NCBI GenBank assembly: GCA_027491085.1
Contig: JAIXWW010000016.1
Location: 62,001 to 126,000, forward strand
Source: Bacteroidota bacterium
GTDB lineage: Bacteria > Bacteroidota > Bacteroidia > UKL13-3
DNA length: 64,000 nucleotides
Direction of reading: 5' to 3'
In this document: positions 1 to 8,972 of the stretch, piece by piece
Numbering within the stretch: the first letter of the stretch is position 1
Layout of the letters: each line of letters starts with the position of its first letter
Program-made: the position numbers and the translations under genes
The notes under the pieces: model-generated
What the model was told of the DNA's origin: nothing
What the model saw: only the letters and a program-made list of their open reading frames with translations
Database searches by the model: none

Positions 1-183
1 TTTGAAATGTTATTTTTAGTGCAATTCAAATTAAAAAGTGCCAGTATAAAAATGTAATAAGGATACTTCTTCATGGTTTTCGGTGCAGTGTCTATTATAA
101 ACAAATAAACAGTTTTTCTCTTAATAATTAGATAAGTAATAAATCTGTTTTTATATTTTTTTTGTACACTATAATAAAGCGCT

Positions 184-1320
184 ATGATAAAACGATTTAC
201 AGCCATATTTAAAACAGAAGACAGAATTTTTGGACTTGACTTGATGCGTTTTTTCGCTATCATATTGGTTATTCTTGGGCATTCAAGGTGGATGACTGCT
301 AGTTTTCCTAAGCCATTACGAGCAGTTTTATATGGCAGTGGAATTTTAGGTGTTGAATTGTTTTTTGTATTAAGTGGATTTTTAATAGGTGGAATCTTAT
401 TAAAGCAATTTGAAAAAAATAATTACTCACTGAACTTTGGTGATATTAAGAATTTTTGGATGCGCAGATGGCTAAGAACCCTTCCTAACTATTATTTTAT
501 ATTGCTTGTATACATAGCATTATACTTTAATGAAATTCCAGATATAATATGGCGTTATTTCTTTTTCCTTCAAAATATTTGGAACACACCCCCAAATTTT
601 TTTGAAGAATCATGGAGCTTATGTATTGAAGAACTTTCGTATTTAATTTCGCCTTTAATTTTGGCATTGGCAGCTTATTTATTTAAAAGCGCTAAAAATA
701 TTAATAAATCAATTTTTGTTTGGGTAAGTATTTTTTTAATCATAATTATAACAATTCTCAGGGCCTATTACTCCGTATTTTTTTTACATGAAGGTTATAA
801 ATGGTCTCACGATTTTAGAGAAGTTGGATTAATAAGACTTGATGCCATTTATTTTGGATTTATTGTGGCATTCATAGCTTCCAAGCATAGTGAATTTTAT
901 GAAAAAACTAAGGTATTTACATTTATTATCGGAGTAATAGGTATTGCTGCTTTAATGGTTTTTCAAAAAAATCTTACTGAGGTAAACCCCAATTTATTCT
1001 TAAATACTTTTTTTACTTCATTTTTAAGTATTGCCATAGCTTTGACCATTCCATTTTTAGCAAGTATAAAAACATTTAAATTTCAGTTTATTGCCAAGCC
1101 CGTAACCGCTGTTTCTATTATTTCTTATTCATTATACTTAATAAATAATGGGGTAGTGGCTGCTATGTTTTTTAAGAGCAGTAATGGTGGTGAAGGATGG
1201 ACCACTTCGTTTGCACTTAGCATGTATATTTTATATTGGTTTTTGTGTTTACTTATTTCAACTTTAATTTTTGTATTTTTTGAAAAACCAATGACTGATT
1301 TAAGAAATAGATTTAAGTAG
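184..1320 (+). CDS. Acyltransferase 3 family membrane protein (OafA/YrhL type)
   Basis: Polytopic inner-membrane acyltransferase that would transfer an acyl group, usually acetyl, to a cell-surface or exported glycan. At 378 aa it has the usual length for the single-domain family. The N-terminal signature LDLMRFFAIILVILGHSRW (about residues 18-36) contains the conserved catalytic-type His33, the WMRRW motif lies near residue 95, and the protein ends with the family-typical FFEKPM motif. About ten hydrophobic segments are visible. It stands alone ahead of a radical SAM gene on the same strand. The acceptor sugar cannot be predicted from sequence. The family call is firm; the substrate is unknown. 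Confidence 0.9.
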   Translation: MIKRFTAIFKTEDRIFGLDLMRFFAIILVILGHSRWMTASFPKPLRAVLYGSGILGVELFFVLSGFLIGGILLKQFEKNNYSLNFGDIKNFWMRRWLRTLPNYYFILLVYIALYFNEIPDIIWRYFFFLQNIWNTPPNFFEESWSLCIEELSYLISPLILALAAYLFKSAKNINKSIFVWVSIFLIIIITILRAYYSVFFLHEGYKWSHDFREVGLIRLDAIYFGFIVAFIASKHSEFYEKTKVFTFIIGVIGIAALMVFQKNLTEVNPNLFLNTFFTSFLSIAIALTIPFLASIKTFKFQFIAKPVTAVSIISYSLYLINNGVVAAMFFKSSNGGEGWTTSFALSMYILYWFLCLLISTLIFVFFEKPMTDLRNRFK

Positions 1321-1409
1321 TTTCTTTAATTGGTTTATGTATTTCTATTTCAGGTTTCTCATCATTTTTAATAGATAAAACTATATTTGCATTTTGCTTG
1401 TAAAAATAA

Positions 1410-3083
1410 ATGCGCGTATTACTAACCACCTTAAATGCCAAATATATACATATTAATCTAGCCATCAGATTATTATACGAACTTAACAAAAAAGACCACG
1501 AAGGACTTGAATGGAAAGAGTTTACCATTAAAGAACCTAAAGATGGTGTGGCTGATTTTTGTAAAGACTTTGATGTAGTGGCATTTAGCTGTTATATTTG
1601 GAATATTACACAAACTTTGGCGGTAGCGCGATTAATCAAAACGCTTAATCCAAATACTAAAATACTATTGGGCGGACCCGAAGTGAGTTATGAATACAAT
1701 GATTTAATTACACTTCCTGAGGTTGATTATATAATCACGGGCGAAGGCGAAACTCCTTTTAAAGCATTTTTAGAGGCATTTCCAAATGTAGAAAATGTGC
1801 CCAATTTGGTGTTTGAAAAAGAAGGAAAAGTAAAGGAAAACTTGCCGGCACCCATGTTTGATTTGATTCATTACACCAACTTTAATCCATACATAAACGA
1901 TAAGCCCGAAGACCTTTACAATAAAGTTTGTTATGTAGAAACCAGCAGAGGATGCCCTTATAAATGCGAGTTTTGTTTGGCCAGTTTAGATAATAAAGTT
2001 CGTACTTTACCCATTGCCGATATAAAAGCAAATTTGCTTTATTTAATGCAACATGGCCGAGTAATTAAGTTTTTAGACAGAACTTTCAATGTAAAAAAGG
2101 ATTTTACAATTGATATGTTTGAGTTTATTTTGGCTAACCATAGACCCGAAAATGTATTCCAATTTGAGATTACTGCCGATATTGTTCATCCTGATATTGT
2201 GGCTTTTATTCAGGAAAAAGTACCCAAAGGATTATTTAGGTTTGAAATTGGTATACAAACAGTAAACCAACAAGCTAATTTACAAGTTAGCAGAAAACAA
2301 AATTTTGATAAAACCAGTGCTGTTATTAAAAAATTAGATAACAAAATAGAAATGCACTTGGATTTAATAGTTGGCTTGCCTTTAGACTATTGGAACGATA
2401 TAAAATACAGTATTGAAGAGGTTTTTAAACTGTTTCCACCAGAATTGCAATTGGGCTTTTTAAAGTTTTTAAAAGGCACGCCCATGCGCCATAAATACAA
2501 GGAACACGATTACGAATTTGACCCACTTCCGCCTTATCAAATTATAAAAAGTAAGTATTTGACCGAGGATGAATTGACTAAAATAACCATTTTAGAAGAA
2601 GCGTTAGAAATTTATTGGAATAAAAAACGTGCTTCACATACGTTAAAATATGTAGCGCTCAATTATAGCATTTTTGACTTTTTATTAGGTTTAGGAACAC
2701 TTTTTATTAGTAAAAGTAATTTCCACAAACACTCGTTAACCGATATTTATCAAATTATTGATGAATATGTAAAAACCAATTTTGCTAACGATACAATCCT
2801 GCAAGAATTAATAGCTATTGATTATTATTTGCAACCAAATATTAAACCTAAAACTCAGTTTTTAGAAGAAATAGACCGTTCAGAAAAAACGGCTATCATA
2901 AACCAATTAAAGTTAAATCACCATAAATACCGTTTTATAATTGTGCCAATTAGTTTTGATTTTGAAATTTGGCAACAAACCGAAATAATTGAACCTAAAA
3001 ATACTCCAATTATTTTTCAATATAATGGAGTTACCAAGGCCGAGCTAATTACTATGCAAAGTTCAAAGCAATTAATAGCTTAA
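1410..3083 (+). CDS. B12-binding-domain radical SAM protein (DUF4080 type)
   Basis: Predicted radical SAM enzyme with an N-terminal cobalamin-binding Rossmann domain (residues 1-135; GGPEVSYE and TGEGE are typical). The core binds a [4Fe-4S] cluster through CPYKCEFC (Cys182, Cys186, Cys189). The C-terminal 200 residues match the extension found in the DUF4080-type subfamily. Proteins of this class methylate or otherwise modify unactivated carbons, but the substrate of this subfamily is not known to me. At 557 aa it has family length. It meets the convergent gene at 3080-3703 with a 4-nt overlap of stop codons. Confidence 0.88.
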   Translation: MRVLLTTLNAKYIHINLAIRLLYELNKKDHEGLEWKEFTIKEPKDGVADFCKDFDVVAFSCYIWNITQTLAVARLIKTLNPNTKILLGGPEVSYEYNDLITLPEVDYIITGEGETPFKAFLEAFPNVENVPNLVFEKEGKVKENLPAPMFDLIHYTNFNPYINDKPEDLYNKVCYVETSRGCPYKCEFCLASLDNKVRTLPIADIKANLLYLMQHGRVIKFLDRTFNVKKDFTIDMFEFILANHRPENVFQFEITADIVHPDIVAFIQEKVPKGLFRFEIGIQTVNQQANLQVSRKQNFDKTSAVIKKLDNKIEMHLDLIVGLPLDYWNDIKYSIEEVFKLFPPELQLGFLKFLKGTPMRHKYKEHDYEFDPLPPYQIIKSKYLTEDELTKITILEEALEIYWNKKRASHTLKYVALNYSIFDFLLGLGTLFISKSNFHKHSLTDIYQIIDEYVKTNFANDTILQELIAIDYYLQPNIKPKTQFLEEIDRSEKTAIINQLKLNHHKYRFIIVPISFDFEIWQQTEIIEPKNTPIIFQYNGVTKAELITMQSSKQLIA

Positions 3084-3703
3084 TCTGCTATCGTAAATTG
3101 TTTATTTTCGGCAGTATAAACTTCACCATTCGATAATTTTATAATTGCTTTAAACTTAAGTTGTTTATTTATTTCAGGTGCTGTTTTGAGTGAAATTTCT
3201 AATCCTGTATCTTTTATAAATGAGGTATCAGTAGCTAAAAAGGTATTTAAATCTTGTTTGTTGTTATAAGTAATATTTTCAAACAAATCGTTTATGGTAT
3301 CGTTTGCCAAATGGGTAGCATCAAAATCGTTTAAAGTAATAATACTGAGATTACTTATTTTTTCGTTTTTAGCTCCTAATCTGCCACTTTGAACGCAAGT
3401 ACAAGCATTTAATGTACTAAAAAATGAAATACTATTTGAATAGTTACAAGCAGCTAAATAATCCACTTTAAAATTTAAGGCAATGCTCGACAAATTACTA
3501 AAACTAACCGTTTCGTTAACTAAAATTGGATCAGCACAGCAGGTTCCGCGCTTTTTGTAAGAAATAATTTCCAATCCATTAATATCAAAATATTCGCCCA
3601 AAAAAGGACCACAGCCGCAGTCATCCCTATAGCCTTCTCGACAATTTTGAAAAGAAAAACCTATTGAAAACAAAAAAAGGAAGGCTATTTTAGGAAAACG
3701 CAT
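3080..3703 (-). CDS. Putative exported lipoprotein, cysteine-rich N-terminus
   Basis: A 207-aa protein of unknown function. The first 20 residues form a hydrophobic signal segment ending FSFQNC, a loose Bacteroidota-style lipobox, so the mature protein is probably lipid-anchored at Cys20. The following CREGYRDDCGCG stretch and further cysteines (TCC, CTC) suggest disulfide bonds outside the cytoplasm. The C-terminal half reads like a beta-sandwich (LKFKAIIKLSNGEVYTA). It resembles small Bacteroidota lipoproteins of the DUF5034 kind, but I cannot confirm this. It is convergent with the radical SAM gene. Confidence 0.65.
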   Translation of the reverse strand: MRFPKIAFLFLFSIGFSFQNCREGYRDDCGCGPFLGEYFDINGLEIISYKKRGTCCADPILVNETVSFSNLSSIALNFKVDYLAACNYSNSISFFSTLNACTCVQSGRLGAKNEKISNLSIITLNDFDATHLANDTINDLFENITYNNKQDLNTFLATDTSFIKDTGLEISLKTAPEINKQLKFKAIIKLSNGEVYTAENKQFTIAD

Positions 3704-3748
3704 TTATCATTCAATTATTAATTCAATAATAATTGCTTTTAATAATAA

Positions 3749-4267
3749 TTACAACAAATATTTCTTTTCAATTACGTTTCTGTGGTGAATTTCGTGTCCT
3801 AAAAGCATGTAAGCAATGCTGCGCGGGCTACAAGGATTGTTATTGGCCATGCCCATATTATCCCAAGCTTTATTCGAAATTGATTTTAAGATTTCAACAG
3901 TAGCACCTCTTACCATTGAAAATTCGCGTACCATATCCATGATATTGCGTCTATCGGCCATGCTATTCTCCGCAAAAATGTTTTGATCAAAACCTGCTAA
4001 TGCAACCTCAGGATTACGCGCAATTGATAAAATACGGTATTGAAAAATACGCTCACAATCAATAATATGTTGAAAAACCTCCTTTACTGTCCATTTATTG
4101 GCTTCGTATTTATAAAGTAAAGTTTCTTCATCTAAACTGGTTAATACATCAATAGTATCCATGCTTTCTTGATACAATTCGTTGTACAATTCATCGGTTT
4201 TTACAAGGTTAACGTATTGAGCTATATAGGCAGGAAATAACGATAAATCGGGTTTTGAAATATTCAT
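3749..4267 (-). CDS. DinB family protein (four-helix-bundle, metal-binding)
   Basis: DinB/YfiT-like protein of 172 aa, a cytoplasmic four-helix bundle that commonly acts as a thiol-dependent transferase or hydrolase. The metal-binding histidine triad is visible: His67 in EVFQHIIDCER, and His158 plus His161/162 in GHEIHHRNV. The start ATG at 4267 gives the full family length. The in vivo substrate is unknown; bacillithiol S-transferase-type activity is known for relatives. It lies in the same orientation as the lipoprotein gene 45 nt downstream but shows no functional link with it. Confidence 0.85.
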   Translation of the reverse strand: MNISKPDLSLFPAYIAQYVNLVKTDELYNELYQESMDTIDVLTSLDEETLLYKYEANKWTVKEVFQHIIDCERIFQYRILSIARNPEVALAGFDQNIFAENSMADRRNIMDMVREFSMVRGATVEILKSISNKAWDNMGMANNNPCSPRSIAYMLLGHEIHHRNVIEKKYLL

Positions 4268-4460
4268 GTTTTTAAAATTTTATGGATTCAAAACTAAATT
4301 AATTTTATGGAATGTAACATCAGGCTTTTTCAAAACTTTTGTTATGTTTTTTTAAATATCTCTAAAAAATCTAATTAGTTGGCTTAAAATAATGAAATAA
4401 ATTCAAAAAACATTTTGTTGTTCAATTAATTACAATTATTATTGCGGGCTTTTTTAAGCG

Positions 4461-4467
4461 AAAGGAG
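4461..4467 (+). promoter_or_regulatory. Shine-Dalgarno sequence of rpsA (unusual in this phylum)
   Basis: AAAGGAG lies 10 nt before TTG 4478. Genes of Bacteroidota normally lack Shine-Dalgarno sequences, and the other starts in this window have none this good. It decides the start of rpsA in favour of TTG 4478 rather than the upstream TTG at 4442, which would place this site inside the reading frame. Confidence 0.65.
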
Positions 4468-4477
4468 ATCAAATAAA

Positions 4478-6271
4478 TTGACAAAAAACACAAACAACAC
4501 AACTAACTTGCCAGATTTTGACTGGGAAATGGACAACGCTGGTTTTGGTGATTACAACCAAAACGAACGTGAGCAAATGGCTGCTGCTTACGAAAAAACT
4601 CTTTCAGCCATCACAGAAAAAGAAATTGTAAAAGGTACAGTAGTAGGTTTTACAGACAAAGAAGTAGTATTAAACATTGGATTTAAATCTGACGGTTTAG
4701 TAGCTAGAACAGAATTCAGAGATTTACCAGATTTAAAAGTTGGTGACGAGGTTGAAGTTTTGTTAGAAACAAAAGAAGATGCTTTGGGTCAATTAATTTT
4801 GAGTCGTAAGAAAGCAGTAAGTGAGCGCGCATGGGATAATATCATGAAAGCACACGAAAATGACGAAATTGTTAATGGTTACGTTAAAACTCGTACCAAA
4901 GGCGGTTTAGTAGTAGAAGTTTTAGGTATGGATACTTTCTTACCTGGTTCTCAAATTGATACTAAACCAATAAAAGATTATGATGTTTATGTAGGACAAA
5001 CAATGCCATTTAAAGTGGTAAAAGTTAACTCTATTTTCAAAAATGTAGTTATCTCACATAAAGTATTAATCGAAGAAGATATTGAAGCACAAAAATCTGA
5101 CATTTTATCTAGATTAGAAAAAGGCCAAGTATTAGAAGGTACTGTTAAAAACATGACTTCATTTGGTGTGTTCATTGATTTAGGTGGTGTTGATGGTTTA
5201 TTACATATCACTGATATTTCTTGGGGCCGCGTAAATCACCCTGAAGAAGTATTACAATTAGATCAAAAAATTAACGTAGTAGTTGTTGATTTTGACGATG
5301 AGAAAAAACGTATTTCATTAGGCTTAAAACAATTACAAGCACATCCTTGGGATAGCTTAAACACTGAATTAGTAGTAGGTGGTAAAGTTACAGGTAAAAT
5401 TGTAAACATAGCTGATTACGGTGCTTTCTTAGAAATTGCTCCTGGTGTTGAAGGTTTAATTCACGTAAGTGAAATGAGCTGGAGCCAACATTTACGTAAC
5501 CCATCTGACTTTATGAAGATTGGTGACGAAATGGAGGCTGTTATTTTAACTCTTGAAAAAGAAGAGCGTAAAATGAGCTTAGGTATTAAACAATTAAAAA
5601 CTGATCCTTGGGTTGATATTGCTAACAAATACCCTGTTGGTAGCAAACACAAAGGTATTGTTCGTAATATGACTAACTACGGTTTATTCGTAGAATTAGA
5701 AGAAGGTGTTGATGGTTTAGTTCACGTAAGTGACTTAAGCTGGACCAAGAAAATCAAACATCCAAACGAGTTTGTGAAAAAAGACCAAGAATTAGACGTA
5801 TTGGTATTAGAAGTTGATAACGAAAACCATCGTTTAAGCTTAGGCCACAAACAGTTAGATGAAAACCCTTGGGATGCTTTCGAAACTTTATTTGCTTTAG
5901 GTTCAGTTCATGAAGGTACTATTTTAAAAGTTGAAGAGAAAAGCGCTACCATTGCTTTACCTTACGGTGTAGAAGGTTACGCTCCAATTAAACAACTTTA
6001 CAAAGAAGACAAGAAAACTGCTAAAGAAGACGAAGTTTTACAATTCCGTGTTACTGAGTTTAACAAAGAAAACAAACGTATCGTTTTATCACACACTGCC
6101 GTTTGGAAAAACGATGTAGAAGTGAAACAGGTTGACGAAAGAAAATCGAAAAACGAAGAAAAAGAAAAAGCTACTAAAGCAGCTAAGAAAAACAACGATA
6201 GCAACGAAAAATCAACGTTTGCTGACGTAGAAGGTTTAGCGGCTTTAAAAGAACAATTAGAAAATAAATAG
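4478..6271 (+). CDS. rpsA: 30S ribosomal protein S1
   Basis: Ribosomal protein S1, the mRNA-binding protein of the small subunit. Six S1 (OB-fold) repeats are visible, the first opening with KGTVVGFTDKEVVLNIGFKSD and later ones with the GxVxxxxxFGxFVxLxxxxxGLxHxSxxSW pattern. A Lys/Glu-rich tail follows. I place the start at TTG 4478 (597 aa): it follows AAAGGAG at a good distance, and its N-terminus TKNTNN...PDFDWE matches the acidic start of Bacteroidota S1 proteins. The upstream in-frame TTG at 4442 would add 12 unlikely residues. An intrinsic terminator follows directly. The strong Shine-Dalgarno suggests special translational control. Confidence 0.95.
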   Translation: MTKNTNNTTNLPDFDWEMDNAGFGDYNQNEREQMAAAYEKTLSAITEKEIVKGTVVGFTDKEVVLNIGFKSDGLVARTEFRDLPDLKVGDEVEVLLETKEDALGQLILSRKKAVSERAWDNIMKAHENDEIVNGYVKTRTKGGLVVEVLGMDTFLPGSQIDTKPIKDYDVYVGQTMPFKVVKVNSIFKNVVISHKVLIEEDIEAQKSDILSRLEKGQVLEGTVKNMTSFGVFIDLGGVDGLLHITDISWGRVNHPEEVLQLDQKINVVVVDFDDEKKRISLGLKQLQAHPWDSLNTELVVGGKVTGKIVNIADYGAFLEIAPGVEGLIHVSEMSWSQHLRNPSDFMKIGDEMEAVILTLEKEERKMSLGIKQLKTDPWVDIANKYPVGSKHKGIVRNMTNYGLFVELEEGVDGLVHVSDLSWTKKIKHPNEFVKKDQELDVLVLEVDNENHRLSLGHKQLDENPWDAFETLFALGSVHEGTILKVEEKSATIALPYGVEGYAPIKQLYKEDKKTAKEDEVLQFRVTEFNKENKRIVLSHTAVWKNDVEVKQVDERKSKNEEKEKATKAAKKNNDSNEKSTFADVEGLAALKEQLENK

Positions 6272-6300
6272 TCTGATTGTAGCTTTTAGCTAATATTTAA

Positions 6301-6334
6301 AAACCTGCTTAATTTAATTTAAGCAGGTTTTTTT
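6301..6334 (+). terminator. Intrinsic terminator of rpsA
   Basis: Inverted repeat AAACCTGCTT / AAGCAGGTTT (arms 6301-6310 and 6321-6330) with an AT spacer that can pair further, followed by a T run. It begins 30 nt after the rpsA stop. Confidence 0.85.
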
Positions 6335-6383
6335 GTGAAGAACTAAGTGAGTTTCGACAAACAATTAGGCGTTATTCGAGAAT

Positions 6384-6676
6384 TTATTTAATGTATCTAT
6401 TTAAAGGATGTTTTCCAGCATAAACTACTTTATAAACTACAATAGTGTTTCCTTCAATTTCATAAATTATATGGTAAGGAAATGGTCTTAAAAGAACTTG
6501 TCTAAAATCTTTGTATTTTTTTGATGAATAAAAGGTTCTTTTTCCAATGATTCCAATTGCTTTTCCAAACAACTAATAAATCTCTGTCCTAAGTTTAATT
6601 GAACATTTTCGTAGTATAAAATGATTTCTAAAATATCGTCTTTAGCCGATTCCTTAATTACAATTTCAAAATTCAT
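6384..6676 (-). pseudogene. RelE/ParE-family toxin, frameshifted in an A7 run
   Basis: Two overlapping minus-strand frames together make one ParE/RelE-like toxin. The N-terminal frame (from 6676) gives the first helices and ends at ...LEKEPFIHQ; the second frame supplies KYKDFRQVLLRPFPYHIIYE and a C-terminal AGKHP, exactly the order of the family. The frames meet at a run of seven A (minus strand; T7 at 6516-6522 on the plus strand). Eight A would restore an uninterrupted protein of about 97 aa. It overlaps the antitoxin gene by 11 nt. The shift may be a real inactivating mutation, a sequencing error, or a -1 slip at A AAA AAT; the sequence alone cannot decide. Confidence 0.8.
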
Positions 6677-6911
6677 TTTTCAAACTATTCTTAGCTAGTT
6701 TCTTAACTTCTGCAAAAGAATACGACTTACTTTTACCTGCTTGATGCAGCTGTTTTAATGAATCTAATTCTATTTGCAAATTATCATCTATTTCCAAGCT
6801 GAACTCTTGCGATTTCTGACTTAGTAACAAGCTTATTGCTTTCAAGAATTCTGTATCATCAATAAGTTCAATGGCTTGATGCATTTTTTCTTTTAATAAT
6901 ATCGTATCCAT
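6666..6911 (-). CDS. Antitoxin partner of the ParE-like toxin
   Basis: Small 81-aa protein directly upstream of, and overlapping, the ParE-like toxin. It has a helical N-terminal part (KEKMHQAIELIDDTEFLKAISLLLSQ) and a C-terminal segment (SYSFAEVKKLAKNSL) of the kind that wraps around ParE/RelE toxins in addiction modules. Order and overlap (antitoxin first) fit a type II toxin-antitoxin operon. There is no clear DNA-binding domain, as in the short addiction-module antitoxins common in Bacteroidota. Confidence 0.75.
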   Translation of the reverse strand: MDTILLKEKMHQAIELIDDTEFLKAISLLLSQKSQEFSLEIDDNLQIELDSLKQLHQAGKSKSYSFAEVKKLAKNSLKNEF

Positions 6912-7200
6912 ATTTGTTTACCTTCTATACAAATATATAAAACTTATTTTCAACTTAACATATCATCCATAAAAAAACTATTTATCTTAAAAAAGGTTAA
7001 TTTTACGCTTACAGATTGGTTATTACTCCAACTTTAGACAAACTAACCACTGATAACATAATCCTAATGCTTTAAGCATCTTCTAGGTTAGGACTAATCA
7101 CCCCCTTGCAGGTGTTTGAGCGCAGCGGAATTTTTATCCTAAGTCCCTACCAATCTAATGGTGTATTTATGCCATAACAATCATTGGCATAAAGTTGTCT
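6912..7200. other. Spacer with an unexplained GC-richer imperfect inverted repeat
   Basis: No gene seen. The stretch 7083-7155 stands out from the AT-rich surroundings: AGGTTAGGACTAA on the left is mirrored imperfectly by TTAAGTCCC-like sequence on the right, around a core GGTGTTTGAGCGCAGCGG. It looks like a remnant of a dispersed repeat rather than a coding remnant. Confidence 0.35.
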
Positions 7201-7791
7201 TTATTTATTCCAGTTAATATTTACCAATATTTCGTTTCTTCTATTAACTAATTGAAATGGAGGATTATAACCTAAATATGAAAAGTTACCATAATAACTG
7301 ATTTGTTTTTCAAGTAATTGCTTTTTTAGTTTTTCGGTGTACTCTTTTATTTTTGAATCGGAAGCAAAACCACTAAATTTAATAACAGCAACATAAACAC
7401 TTTCGGTTTCCTTGATTGTAATAGTAGAATCGTTAGGATTGGGCAAATTTTTGCTATTGTAATTTTTGGGCATTACAAAACTCATGGTTGATTGTGTATT
7501 GTTTATGTCCATGTAAACTGGAGCTGTCATTGCAATATTTTTATTTTCTTTATTACCACCAAAAATATAATTAGCCAGTTTTCTAAAACCTGAACTCCCT
7601 AAATCTTTATAAGTTTTGGCATTTGAATTAATGGAGGCAATAGTAGCAGAAGGGTAAAATCGCACTTCAAAACTATCGTAAACTTTTATTACTTGGTAAG
7701 GTTGCTCTTCCACATTGGTTTTTGCAAAAGCTTTATAAGCAATAAATGCCACAATAATTAAAACCGATATTAAACTAAAATATACTTTCAT
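7201..7791 (-). CDS. SOUL-family heme-binding protein, exported or membrane-anchored
   Basis: A 196-aa SOUL/HBP-family protein. Family signatures are YQVIKVYDSFEVRFYP (about residues 32-47), the GFRKLANYIFGGN block and IAMTAPVYM, followed by the conserved SFVMP. The first 22 residues are hydrophobic and probably act as a signal anchor. SOUL proteins bind heme or tetrapyrroles weakly; their bacterial role is poorly known. The family call is firm, the role open. It is the last gene of a run of minus-strand genes. Confidence 0.88.
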   Translation of the reverse strand: MKVYFSLISVLIIVAFIAYKAFAKTNVEEQPYQVIKVYDSFEVRFYPSATIASINSNAKTYKDLGSSGFRKLANYIFGGNKENKNIAMTAPVYMDINNTQSTMSFVMPKNYNSKNLPNPNDSTITIKETESVYVAVIKFSGFASDSKIKEYTEKLKKQLLEKQISYYGNFSYLGYNPPFQLVNRRNEILVNINWNK

Positions 7792-7873
7792 ACGAAAAGC
7801 AACATTTTAAAAATTATTTAGTTTTATTTTATCAATCAATTGAAAATGAGCATCAATTTAATAAGAGTAATTT

Positions 7874-8707
7874 TTATTTAAACTTTAATAAAGTAAGCAC
7901 TGGTAAATGGTCAGATGGATAATAAGCTCCATTATTATCTGTAATAATTTGGTAGTTTATTTTTTCAAAATAATTGTTGAAGAAAACAAAATCAATGCGT
8001 TTGCAAATACCTCCATTTACTTTAAAGCCTGTAAAAGTGCAGTTATCTTTTTGTTTGGTATAACTATCGGTAAATGGTATTATTTTATTTTTAGCAATGG
8101 TTTTATAAGCTTTGCTGCATGGTTCACTATTGAAATCGCCAGCTAAAACTATTGGCTTGTTGTTAGCCACTTCATTCATTTTAGCTAAAATAAGTTTATC
8201 ACTTTCTTTCCTTGCTTTTTTCCCTATATGGTCAAAATGGGTATTGAACACAAAAAACACTTTGTGGGTTGTTTTATCTTCAAACTGAGCCCAACTGCAA
8301 ATACGTGTGATAGCTGCATCCCAACCTTTACTTGCCACCACATTAGGCGTTGGCGATAACCAAAATGTTCCCGATGAAACCAATTGATACAAACTGTTTT
8401 TATAAAAAATAGGAGAATACTCTCCTGCTTCTTTGCCATCATCGCGCCCAACGCCAACATAGCTATATTCTGGCAACATGGATTTTAAATCAACCAATTG
8501 ATTATGCAACACTTCCTGAAAACACCAAATATTGGCATTGTATTGATTTAATAAAATTCTAAATTTTTCTTTACGTAAAGGCCAAGCATTAATGCCATCT
8601 GCTTGCGTATTCAAACGGATATTGTAAGTAATTAACTTAATTTCTTGTGCATTTGTTTGGCATACAAACCAAATTAAAAACGCCAAAAGACCAATGCTTT
8701 TTTTCAT
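7874..8707 (-). CDS. Secreted endonuclease/exonuclease/phosphatase family protein
   Basis: A 277-aa protein with a cleavable signal peptide (MKKSIGLLAFLIWFVCQTNAQ) and the whole EEP fold: LITYNIR at the start, the FQEV metal-binding Glu, NTHFDHIG, GDFNSEP and the C-terminal SDHLPVL. Members are Mg-dependent phosphodiesterases acting on DNA, RNA, phosphoinositides or sphingomyelin. Export and the lack of any DNA-binding extension favour an extracytoplasmic phosphodiesterase. A second EEP protein without signal peptide lies at 11867-12577. Confidence 0.88.
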   Translation of the reverse strand: MKKSIGLLAFLIWFVCQTNAQEIKLITYNIRLNTQADGINAWPLRKEKFRILLNQYNANIWCFQEVLHNQLVDLKSMLPEYSYVGVGRDDGKEAGEYSPIFYKNSLYQLVSSGTFWLSPTPNVVASKGWDAAITRICSWAQFEDKTTHKVFFVFNTHFDHIGKKARKESDKLILAKMNEVANNKPIVLAGDFNSEPCSKAYKTIAKNKIIPFTDSYTKQKDNCTFTGFKVNGGICKRIDFVFFNNYFEKINYQIITDNNGAYYPSDHLPVLTLLKFK

Positions 8708-8734
8708 AAAACGAATATTATTAGTTTAACAAAA

Positions 8735-8965
8735 TTAACCAACCAACTCTCCTATGCAATCAAATTTATCGAAAACAGTATCTAAATGAGGTGCATCGGC
8801 TAACTCGGGCGTTAAATCCTGACCTGCCCAATGCTCATAATGTTTGCCATTGCGCCAAAGTCGGCTTTTGGTGACATCGTAAATTTTACCTTTATAAGCC
8901 ACCCAAATTTCGTCTTTATCTTGCCCATTGCGCAAAGCCAATTGACTTTTGGTGTAAGTATGCAT
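8735..8965 (-). CDS. Cytochrome b5-like heme/steroid-binding domain protein
   Basis: A 76-aa stand-alone cytochrome-b5-like domain. It shows the characteristic YTKSQLALRNGQD start, IWVAYKGKIYDVTKS (the family VxGxVYDVT strand), HYEHWAGQDLT and a C-terminal PHLDTVF with the second axial-type histidine. Such small soluble proteins occur across Bacteroidota and methanogens and are thought to bind heme or a hydrophobic ligand. It sits 7 nt from the PhoD-like gene and is probably cotranscribed with it. Confidence 0.85.
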   Translation of the reverse strand: MHTYTKSQLALRNGQDKDEIWVAYKGKIYDVTKSRLWRNGKHYEHWAGQDLTPELADAPHLDTVFDKFDCIGELVG

Positions 8966-8972
8966 TTAAAGT

